From the NCBI GenBank assembly GCA_017431395.1, contig JAFRLD010000074.1, forward strand, positions 1-14,522: a stretch of DNA of 14,522 nt, written 5' to 3'. Shown here piece after piece: positions 1 to 6,543 of the stretch. The notes under the pieces were generated by a model that saw nothing but the letters and a program-made list of their open reading frames with translations, made no database searches and had not been told where the DNA came from. How positions within the stretch are numbered: position 1 is the stretch's first letter; each line of letters opens with the position of its first letter. The position numbers and the translations under genes are program-made. Origin of the DNA: Bacillota bacterium. Lineage in GTDB: Bacteria > Bacillota > Clostridia > Peptostreptococcales > Anaerovoracaceae.

Positions 1-116
1 AAGATCAGTCCGCCCAGGTTCCGTCTCTTCGCGACCCAGCCGTTCAGGGATACTGTTTCTCCAATATTTTCTTTTCTGAGGTCACCGCACATGTGGGTGC
101 GTTTCAGGATTGCCAT
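1..116 (-). CDS. aspS: Aspartyl-tRNA synthetase, N-terminal fragment (runs off window)
   Basis: The first 38 codons plus two bases of an aspartyl-tRNA synthetase are visible, reading leftward from an ATG at 116-114. The enzyme charges tRNA-Asp (or tRNA-Asp/Asn in non-discriminating forms) in the cytoplasm. The peptide starts [20 protein letters not shown] and continues with [14 protein letters not shown], which is the conserved start of the OB-fold anticodon-binding domain of bacterial AspRS. An AAAGGA ribosome binding site lies 10 nt upstream of the ATG. It follows hisS on the same strand, as in most Clostridia, but is separated from it by 416 nt. I see no convincing promoter and no T-box specifier or antiterminator consensus in the leader. 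The catalytic domain lies outside the window, so discriminating and non-discriminating types cannot be told apart. Confidence 0.93.
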   Translation of the reverse strand, partial: MAILKRTHMCGDLRKENIGETVSLNGWVAKRRNLGGLI

Positions 117-350
117 GCTTATTATGTCCTTTCTATATGTAGTACGTGGATGGTAGATGTGTTCGTCTCCAACGCACGACTCACATCCGAGTTATTTCAA
201 TCAAGCTATTTTAACTGCTTTCTCCCTTCCGCATCAGTTCGACTGCGGCTTGGGAACAGGTCGTTGAAATTATCAGGTCGCGTTGCGGTATCGACGAACG
301 ATTCTGTCGCATTGTTTCGGTTGGGAAAACATGCCGCGAACGATTCCGCA

Positions 351-483
351 GTCACAGATGCGGCCGCCAGCGAAGCGAGCGTCGGAAACAGTCTGACCTC
401 CGAAAACTGTTTGAGCGATCTCCGATCGCGAGTTTTTTCGGAGTCCTGTTTCCGGCGAGCGAGCGCTGCGGTTCGCCTGTGAC
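351..483. repeat. Long imperfect inverted repeat between hisS and aspS
   Basis: Nested complementary blocks form one extended hairpin. GTCACAG (351-357) pairs with CTGTGAC (477-483), GGAAACAG (384-391) with CTGTTTCC (446-453), CTCCGAAAA (398-406) with TTTTCGGAG (435-443), and GATC (417-420) with GATC (424-427) around a TCC loop. Interior loops interrupt the arms. It could be an intergenic repeat or an RNA processing or attenuation structure. No T-tract follows on either strand, so a simple intrinsic terminator is unlikely. Confidence 0.7.
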
Positions 484-497
484 GAGGACTAAGTGAG
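481..497 (+). repeat. Copy 1 of a 17-nt motif shared with 13792-13808
   Basis: GACGAGGACTAAGTGAG at this position matches the reverse complement of 13792-13808 at 15 of 17 positions; the two differences are transitions. It abuts the long hairpin. An 11-nt string just before it, CGGTTCGCCTG (469-479), also recurs exactly at 13835-13845. Together these suggest that both gaps carry pieces of one dispersed repeat family, but two copies are too few to define it. Confidence 0.5.
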
Positions 498-532
498 TCG
501 ATATCACATCCTGCCAAAACCCGATCAACGAC

Positions 533-1786
533 TTATTTCGCCAGCTCCGCAGCGATCTGATCCATCGCCACTTCCGTCTGCTCCCCACTCTCCATATCTT
601 TGATGGTAAGCATCCCACTCTCCAGCTCGCTCTCCCCGATCACGATCGTCTTGGCCGCATCGATACGGTTTGCCAGCTTGAACTGGTTCTTGAGGTTCCG
701 GCCCATCACATCCATCTGGACGGAGAAGCCGCTTTCGCGGAGTTCCTTCATCAGTTTCAGAGCGGCCAGCTTGCAGTCCTCGCCCTGGAAGGCGATGAAG
801 ACATCCGTGCCCGGCTCCTTCGGGATCTCGAATCCGCAGGCTTCCATGGTCATGAGGATACGCTCCTTGCCCATGCCCCAGCCAACGCCAGGGGTGGACG
901 GTCCGCCGATCTCCTCGACCAGGCCGTCATAGCGCCCGCCGCCGCAGACCGTGCCCTGGGCACCGATCTTCGTGGTGACGAATTCGAAAGCAGTCTTCGT
1001 ATAATAGTCGAGGCCGCGGACGATCTTCGGATTGACGACGTATTCGATGCCGAACGCATCCAGGTTCGCCTTAAGCTCCTCGAACGCCTGCTTGCAGTCG
1101 TCACAGAGATAATCCAGCATCATCGGGGCGTCTTTGACGAGCTCCTGGTCGATCGGCGATTTGCAGTCCAAGATCCGCATAGGATTCGTGTGGTAACGTT
1201 CCTGGCAGGTCGGGCAAAGCTCGTCATACTTCGGCTTCAGGAAGTCCTTCAAGGCTTCCCTGTGCTTGCCTCTGCACTCCGGACAGCCGACGCTGTTGAT
1301 CTGCAGCTCTACATCGGTGATGCCCATCTCCTTGATGAAATCATATCCAATGGCGATGATCTCCGCATCCGCCATCATATTCATCGTTCCGAACGTCTCG
1401 ACACCGAACTGGTGGAACTCACGGAGACGGCCCGACTGCGGCTTCTCATACCGGCAGCACGGGATATTGTAATAGACCTTGGTCGGCTGCGGATCCGCAT
1501 AAGTCTTGTGCTCGCAGAACGCTCTGACGACCGGGGAAGTCCCTTCCGGGCGGAGCGTGATGCTCCGGTTTCCGAAGTCCTTGAACGTATACATTTCCTT
1601 CTGTACGATATCCGTTGTATCACCAACACCGCGCTGGAACAGTTCCGTATGTTCGAAGATAGGGGTCCGGATCTCCTTGAATCCGTATCTTCTGCAGATC
1701 TCGGCAAATTTTTCCTCGATATAATGCCATTTGTAGACCTGATCCGGCATCGTGTCTTTGGTTCCCTTCGGTGCGTTTGTTAACAT
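533..1786 (-). CDS. hisS: Histidyl-tRNA synthetase
   Basis: This is a 417-residue class II aminoacyl-tRNA synthetase that charges tRNA-His in the cytoplasm, close to the usual length of 420-430. Class II motif 2 is seen around residues 112-130 (RYEKPQSGRLREFHQFGVE). The HisRS-specific histidine motif is RGLDYYTKTAFEF at 257-269, and motif 3 lies in GGGRYDGL (282-289) and the following GMGKER. The C-terminal 100 residues form the anticodon-binding domain. The insertion domain has three Cys-X2-Cys pairs (168/171, 191/194, 228/231) plus Cys208. This cysteine-rich pattern is familiar from clostridial HisRS and may bind metal; that is inference. AGGAGG with a 6-nt spacer sits before the ATG, inside the end of hemZ. 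The start overlaps hemZ by 7 nt, indicating translational coupling. It is the last gene of the operon. Confidence 0.97.
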   Translation of the reverse strand: MLTNAPKGTKDTMPDQVYKWHYIEEKFAEICRRYGFKEIRTPIFEHTELFQRGVGDTTDIVQKEMYTFKDFGNRSITLRPEGTSPVVRAFCEHKTYADPQPTKVYYNIPCCRYEKPQSGRLREFHQFGVETFGTMNMMADAEIIAIGYDFIKEMGITDVELQINSVGCPECRGKHREALKDFLKPKYDELCPTCQERYHTNPMRILDCKSPIDQELVKDAPMMLDYLCDDCKQAFEELKANLDAFGIEYVVNPKIVRGLDYYTKTAFEFVTTKIGAQGTVCGGGRYDGLVEEIGGPSTPGVGWGMGKERILMTMEACGFEIPKEPGTDVFIAFQGEDCKLAALKLMKELRESGFSVQMDVMGRNLKNQFKLANRIDAAKTIVIGESELESGMLTIKDMESGEQTEVAMDQIAAELAK

Positions 1787-3213
1787 TTGATACCTCCTGA
1801 TACTTTGTTCTGGCCGAAAAACTTCTGTCTTTTTCGGTCCATCATGTCATCGATGCGATCGATGTATATTTCGTAATTGGATACATTGGGGACCCGCTCC
1901 AGCCGGTTTTCGGCCGGGAAGTAGATCTTGCTGATCCCTCCGGCGCCCAGTGCCAGAATGGACTGGCGCTCCTCCATGATCCTGATATTATAAACAGAGA
2001 TCTTGTCCTCTCTGCAATATCCGATATTCTCCGTGTTACCGGACGTATGCTTCTGCCGGTACAGATAATAGGGCCGGAATCCGGCGCCGCGCAGGGTTTC
2101 CGATGCATGCGTCAGCATCTTCTCCCTGAGCTCCTCCTCCCGGTAGTTGAAGTTCTCGTCCATTTCCTTTAGCCGGGATGCCCGTTTCACCGCGAGCGTA
2201 TGCAGCGTGATGTTGTCCGCTCCGAGCTCCAGGACCTCGTCAAGGCTCTGTGCAAAGGCTGGATAGTCCTCTCCGGGAAGCCCTGCGATGAGGTCGGTGT
2301 TGATGCAGTCGAAGCCGGCAGCCTTAGCTATCCTGAAAGCCTCTCTCGTCTGCTCTACCGTATGCCTGCGCCCGATCAGATCCAGCGTCTCCTGATGCAT
2401 GGTCTGCGGATTGATGCTGATCCGGCCGACTCCGTTTGCCTGCATGACAGTAAGTTTGCCCTCTGTGATCGTATCCGGCCGGCCGGCTTCCACCGTGAAT
2501 TCCCGGCAGGAACTCAGGTCAAAACGGCTTCGGATGCGGGATAGAAGCGATTCCAGATTCCCCTCATCCAGTGTCGTCGGCGTACCGCCGCCGATATAGA
2601 CCGATTCGATCTGAAGGCCCTCTTCTGCGGCAGCTGCCGCTGCGAAATCGATCTCCTGTTCCAAGCCTCTCAGATACCGGACGATCTCTTCCTCCCCTAC
2701 CTGATTGGAAGTAAAGGAGCAGTACAGGCATCTGGTCGGACAAAACGGGATCCCGATATAGACGCCGCAGCTCTTCTGAGGCGGATCTCCGGAGGTATTT
2801 TTCTGATACTCCAGGATCTCTGTCGTCAAACGGACCTTGTCCGGATGGAGCAGGTACTGATCCGAAAGGATCTCCTTCGTCCGGTCAAGCGGCAATATGG
2901 TAGGCCTGGTCTCAATAGACGCCATCCGTGCTCCGTACGTCAGCTCATAAGCGAGCTTGACAGGGCGAATGCCGGTCAGGATGCCCCACTTCGGGGATTT
3001 ACCGGTGGCTTCGCTAAGATCCCGGTAGATCTGGCGCTTCAGTTCATCCGCGTCGCCTTCGAAGCGGTAGTCCAGCCTTTGCATAGAGCTGCCTGCGGGG
3101 ACCTCTGCCTCCGCGGGCGTGATTAGCCGGTACTCGGAAGGCTGCAGGAAGACCTTGATGAGCTCCTCATATGCGTTCAGTTTGTCTGTGCCGGTGATGC
3201 TGATCTCAAACAA
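1780..3213 (-). CDS. hemZ: HemZ-type radical SAM coproporphyrinogen dehydrogenase
   Basis: This is a 477-residue radical SAM enzyme of the HemN/HemZ family. Family members are annotated as oxygen-independent coproporphyrinogen III oxidases, which make protoporphyrinogen IX, though not every member has been shown to do so. The iron-sulfur motif is CPTRCLYC (Cys158, Cys162, Cys165 from the chosen start), followed by GGGTP (208-212) for SAM binding. About 150 residues precede the radical SAM core, as in Bacillus HemZ. I chose TTG at 3213-3211. It gives the normal short lead (MFEISITGTDK), has AAAAGGAG 10 nt upstream, and overlaps the preceding gene by only 8 nt. The longer open frame to 3282 reads through the 3' end of the hydrolase gene in another frame and resembles no HemZ N-terminus. 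The stop overlaps the hisS start. A Z-type function in tetrapyrrole synthesis is likely but no other heme gene is in the window. Confidence 0.9.
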   Translation of the reverse strand: MFEISITGTDKLNAYEELIKVFLQPSEYRLITPAEAEVPAGSSMQRLDYRFEGDADELKRQIYRDLSEATGKSPKWGILTGIRPVKLAYELTYGARMASIETRPTILPLDRTKEILSDQYLLHPDKVRLTTEILEYQKNTSGDPPQKSCGVYIGIPFCPTRCLYCSFTSNQVGEEEIVRYLRGLEQEIDFAAAAAAEEGLQIESVYIGGGTPTTLDEGNLESLLSRIRSRFDLSSCREFTVEAGRPDTITEGKLTVMQANGVGRISINPQTMHQETLDLIGRRHTVEQTREAFRIAKAAGFDCINTDLIAGLPGEDYPAFAQSLDEVLELGADNITLHTLAVKRASRLKEMDENFNYREEELREKMLTHASETLRGAGFRPYYLYRQKHTSGNTENIGYCREDKISVYNIRIMEERQSILALGAGGISKIYFPAENRLERVPNVSNYEIYIDRIDDMMDRKRQKFFGQNKVSGGIKC

Positions 3214-3829
3214 ACGGATTGTGCTCCTTTTCCCATCCGATGTTCGTCGGACCCATGTGGCCCGGGTAGACATCGGTGTCATCCGGCAGCGTCCAGAGCT
3301 TCGTGTGGATGGAATCCTTTAGCTTCTTGAAGGAGCATCCGGGGAAGTCCGTGCGGCCGATGGACTGCTGGAACAGCGTGTCGCCGCTGAAACAGGTCTT
3401 CCAGGCGGGGATGTAGATACACATGCCGCCCGGGGAATGGCCAGGTGTGAACAGGAACTGGAGCTCCAGGCTGCCTATGGTCATGGTATCCCCGTCATCT
3501 ACGGTGATGTCCGGATGGACCCTGGTGAGCTGGCCGAACTGGCGGCTCATGTTGAAGTCCGGATCGCCGAGCATCTGTGTTTCGTGGACACAGGCGACGA
3601 TCTTCACGTCCGGGAAATCCTGCTGCAAAGCCGGGATCCCCATGATATGGTCCGAATGTCCGTGGGTCAGCAGGATGTATTCCAGGTCTGCCCCGCTTGA
3701 CATAACATAGTCTTTCATCTTCTCGTTCCAGCCGCCCGGATCGACGATGAACGCCTTGTTTGTGGTCTCATCCACCACAAAGTATGTATTGACGCCGAGC
3801 ATACCGCTGGGCATATTCGTGATCTGCAT
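3206..3829 (-). CDS. MBL-fold metallo-hydrolase (glyoxalase II-like)
   Basis: This is a 207-residue cytoplasmic metallo-beta-lactamase-fold protein, close to the size of small glyoxalase II-like hydrolases. The metal ligands are in order: THGHSDH (55-61), His131 in TPGHSPGG, Asp150 in FSGDTLF and His191 in YPGHMG. This is a complete dinuclear metal site. The C-terminal KEHNPFV is typical of this subfamily, and the large substrate-binding domain of true glyoxalase II is absent. The substrate is unknown; thioester or related hydrolysis is a family-level guess. GGAGG lies 7 nt before the ATG. It sits 25 nt after dtd and its stop overlaps the hemZ TTG start. Clostridia often place this gene between dtd and hemZ, but the association does not reveal its reaction. 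Confidence 0.92.
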   Translation of the reverse strand: MQITNMPSGMLGVNTYFVVDETTNKAFIVDPGGWNEKMKDYVMSSGADLEYILLTHGHSDHIMGIPALQQDFPDVKIVACVHETQMLGDPDFNMSRQFGQLTRVHPDITVDDGDTMTIGSLELQFLFTPGHSPGGMCIYIPAWKTCFSGDTLFQQSIGRTDFPGCSFKKLKDSIHTKLWTLPDDTDVYPGHMGPTNIGWEKEHNPFV

Positions 3830-3854
3830 TCGAATTCCTCCAAATATCGCTATA

Positions 3855-4304
3855 TCAGAACAGCTTATGGCTGTCCAGAAGTATCGTTACAGGGCCGTCA
3901 TTGCGGATATCCACGACCATATGCGTCTGGAAGACTCCCTCTTCGACGTGGATCCCTTTTTCGCGGATACGGGCGATCACGGCCTGATATAAGGCATTGG
4001 CCTCCTCCGGCCGGGCTGCTTTCGTGAAGCCGGGCCGGCGCCCTTTTCGCGCATCCGCCAGCAGTGTGAACTGGGAGATCGCGAGGATCTCTCCTCCTAT
4101 ATCTTCAATGCTCAGGTTGAGCTTGTCCTCCTCATCCTCGAAGATCCGAAGGCCGGTGATCTTGTCCGCGATATAGACGGCGTCCTTTTCTGTATCTCCG
4201 GTCTCGACGCCGATCAGGACGTTGAATCCTGCCCCGATCGATCCTTTGACCTCGCCGTCAACGCTGACGCTGCTGCTTGTGACCTTTTGTACGACTGCTC
4301 TCAT
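3855..4304 (-). CDS. dtd: D-aminoacyl-tRNA deacylase
   Basis: This is a 149-residue DTD family enzyme of normal full length. It hydrolyses D-aminoacyl-tRNA, and glycine mischarged on tRNA-Ala, recycling the tRNA during translation. Both signature motifs are present: SQFTL (77-81), which supplies the active-site Thr, and the Gly-cisPro motif in NDGPVT (residues 135-140). The start MRAVVQKVTSSSV is typical. A GAAGGA ribosome binding site precedes the ATG by 6 nt, and the gap from rel is 13 nt. A rel-dtd pair is very common in Firmicutes, so the assignment is firm. Confidence 0.96.
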   Translation of the reverse strand: MRAVVQKVTSSSVSVDGEVKGSIGAGFNVLIGVETGDTEKDAVYIADKITGLRIFEDEEDKLNLSIEDIGGEILAISQFTLLADARKGRRPGFTKAARPEEANALYQAVIARIREKGIHVEEGVFQTHMVVDIRNDGPVTILLDSHKLF

Positions 4305-4317
4305 GGTTTATCCTTCG

Positions 4318-6537
4318 TTATAATCTGCTCCTGTAGGCATCGATGATGCCCGGTACGTTTCGCAGGGACCGGCACATCTTGTCGACCTGTTCCCGGTCAT
4401 GGATCGACAGGGTCAGATCCATGCGGATCGTCTCGTCCTTGCCGGCTTTCGCGTTCAGGCCGGCTATATGGACGTCCATATCCTCGCAGATCTTGGAGAT
4501 GCTGGAGAATATGCCTTTTTGATCCTTGGCGATCAGAGCGATCGTGCTGTTATAGGAGCCCTTATCAAGCATTTCGGGATCCCAGCTGACTTCGATCATA
4601 CGCTGGCGGTCCTCATCGCTCAGGTTGCGGAGATTATCGCAATCCCTGCGGTGCACGGTGATCCCCCTGCCCTTCGTGATAAAACCGACGATGTCATCTC
4701 CGGGGACCGGGCGGCAGCATTTGCCAAGAGTGATCAGGAGATTATCCACACCGTCCACGACGATGCCTGTGGAGTCGATCATCCGGCGGTGTTCCTGGGC
4801 CTGGCGTTCCGCACGCTTCTGGACCTTCTCACCAACGCGGTTGAGGTCGTCCATCAGGGAAGCTTCTTTCTCGCTCTCCTCGATCCTTCCGGCTTCCTCT
4901 TCATATCCGAGCAGGATGCCGAGCACCTTGCTCTGGAAGTTGCCGCCATAGCTCAGCTGTGTGAACAGCTCGTCCTGATCCTTGAAGTTGAGTTCTTTGA
5001 CGAGGCGGTTCAGATAGGAGTTCTTCAGGAGGACTTTCGGATCCTGTCCCTTCTTGCGAAGGTACTTGTCGAACATGTCCTTGCCCTTGTCCACCGCATC
5101 GTTCTTGTTCTCCCGTTTGAGCCACTGGCGGATCTTGTTTCTCGCCGAACTGCTCTTCGCGATCTTCAGCCAGTCGATGCTGGGGCCGGCGGCGTTCGGG
5201 GAGGTGACGATCTCGATGATATTGCCGTTTTCGAGCTGGTGGTCGATCGTGACCATCTTGCCGTTGACTTTCGCGCCGACACATTTGCAGCCGACATCGG
5301 TATGGATCTTGAAAGCGAAGTCAAGCGGCGTTGAACCGGCAGGAAGCTCGATGACATCCCCCTGCGGGGTGAAGACGAATACCTGCGATGAAAACAGATC
5401 CATCTTGAGCGACTCCATGAATTCTCTGGGGTCGCTTACATCCTTCTGCCATTCCAGGGCCTGACGGAGCCAGGAAAGCTTGACCTCTTCGGTATCGGTC
5501 TGGATGCCTTCTTTGTATTTCCAGTGGGCTGCGATACCGTATTCTGCGATCCGGTGCATCTCATAAGTCCGGATCTGGATCTCGAATGGACGTGCCGCAT
5601 CCCCAATGACCGTAGTATGAAGGGATTGATAGAGGTTCGGCTTCGGCATCGCGATATAGTCCTTGAACCTCCCCGGGATCGGAGTCCACATGGTATGCAC
5701 AAGTCCGAGTACTGCATAGCAGTCCCGGACTGTTTCAACGATGATCCGAACGGCCATCAGGTCGAAGATCTCATCGATGTTCTTGTGCTGATATTTCATT
5801 TTTTTGTAGATGCTGTAGAAGTGTTTCGAGCGTCCGTACACCTCATACCGGATCCCGATATCATCGAGTCCGGAACGGATCTTCTCAATGATCCCGTTGA
5901 TGGCTTCCTCGCGCGCCTCTTTTCGCTCGCTGACCTGTTCCGCCAGATCGTAGTATGCTTCCGGCTCCAGGAATTTGAGCGCGATATCCTCGAGCTCCAT
6001 CTTCATGGAATAGATACCGAGCCTGGCTGCGAGAGGCGCGTAGATATCCAGTGTTTCCTGGCATTTCTCGACGATCTTCTCATGAGACATGTAGTTGATC
6101 GTCCGTAGGTTGTGGAGACGGTCTGAAAGCTTGATGATCAGGACCCGGATGTCCTTCGACATGGCGAGGAACATCTTCCGGAGATTCTCGACCTGTTTGG
6201 CTTCCTTGCTCTCCGCCTTCAGGGAACCGAGTTTGGTAACGCCGTCGACCAGCAGGCAGACTTCACTTCCGAAGTCCCTGGCGAGTTCTTCCTTCGTATA
6301 AGGCGTATCCTCCACGACATCATGAAGAAGCCCCGCTACGATAGTTTCTTCGTCCATACCAAGATCCGCCAGGATCTCAGCTACAGCCATCGGGTGGATC
6401 AGATAGGGTTCCCCCGATTTTCGCAGCTGTCCCCTGTGCATCTCTTCGGCGACATCGTAGGCGCGGCCGATAAGATCGATGTCGTAATTCTCGTTATACT
6501 CCAGTAATGTGTTAAGGAATTCGCTCTTTTTCTTCAT
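4318..6537 (-). CDS. relA: Bifunctional (p)ppGpp synthetase/hydrolase, Rel/SpoT family
   Basis: This 739-residue long RSH protein makes and degrades (p)ppGpp during the stringent response. The HD hydrolase domain is intact (residues about 25-200; LLHDVVED at 71-77). The synthetase domain spans about 230-345, with GRSKHFYSIYKKM (235-247), RFKD (290-293) and YQSLHTT (303-309). RFKD is the RXKD form found in bifunctional enzymes, rather than the EXDD form of synthase-only RelA. TGS follows at about 385-447. The conserved cysteine region has GKCCRP (605-610) and Cys633, and the ACT domain ends in IDAYRSRL. No key residue is missing. It starts 6 nt after secDF, and its ribosome binding site is weak (TAGGC-like), so translation probably depends on coupling to secDF. 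Because the enzyme is bifunctional, the symbol rel would be equally suitable. Confidence 0.97.
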   Translation of the reverse strand: MKKKSEFLNTLLEYNENYDIDLIGRAYDVAEEMHRGQLRKSGEPYLIHPMAVAEILADLGMDEETIVAGLLHDVVEDTPYTKEELARDFGSEVCLLVDGVTKLGSLKAESKEAKQVENLRKMFLAMSKDIRVLIIKLSDRLHNLRTINYMSHEKIVEKCQETLDIYAPLAARLGIYSMKMELEDIALKFLEPEAYYDLAEQVSERKEAREEAINGIIEKIRSGLDDIGIRYEVYGRSKHFYSIYKKMKYQHKNIDEIFDLMAVRIIVETVRDCYAVLGLVHTMWTPIPGRFKDYIAMPKPNLYQSLHTTVIGDAARPFEIQIRTYEMHRIAEYGIAAHWKYKEGIQTDTEEVKLSWLRQALEWQKDVSDPREFMESLKMDLFSSQVFVFTPQGDVIELPAGSTPLDFAFKIHTDVGCKCVGAKVNGKMVTIDHQLENGNIIEIVTSPNAAGPSIDWLKIAKSSSARNKIRQWLKRENKNDAVDKGKDMFDKYLRKKGQDPKVLLKNSYLNRLVKELNFKDQDELFTQLSYGGNFQSKVLGILLGYEEEAGRIEESEKEASLMDDLNRVGEKVQKRAERQAQEHRRMIDSTGIVVDGVDNLLITLGKCCRPVPGDDIVGFITKGRGITVHRRDCDNLRNLSDEDRQRMIEVSWDPEMLDKGSYNSTIALIAKDQKGIFSSISKICEDMDVHIAGLNAKAGKDETIRMDLTLSIHDREQVDKMCRSLRNVPGIIDAYRSRL

Positions 6538-6543
6538 GAATGC

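Larger units (their letters stand above)
117..532. other. hisS-aspS intergenic region (416 nt)
   Basis: No credible gene lies here; the short open frames across it have no recognisable protein character. The aspS-proximal part (117-350) carries the ribosome binding site, AT-rich patches and a short direct repeat, GAACGATTC, near 296 and 339. The hisS-proximal part (351-483) is a long imperfect hairpin described separately. No canonical GC hairpin with a T-run follows hisS on the minus strand, so where the hisS transcript ends is unclear. Confidence 0.7.

Noticed and set aside
117..350. T-box riboswitch before aspS
   Set aside because: A T-box would suit a tRNA synthetase leader, but the conserved antiterminator sequence and a terminator with T-run are absent.
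351..483. Intrinsic terminator of hisS
   Set aside because: The hairpin is long and interrupted and no T-tract follows it in the direction of hisS transcription.
4399..5334. 311-codon open frame on the plus strand opposite rel
   Set aside because: It is antisense to a well-conserved gene, has biased hydrophobic and acidic content, and no ribosome binding site; it is a coding shadow.
4318..6537. Synthase-only RelA
   Set aside because: The HD hydrolase motif is intact and the synthetase carries RFKD (RXKD type), which marks a bifunctional enzyme.
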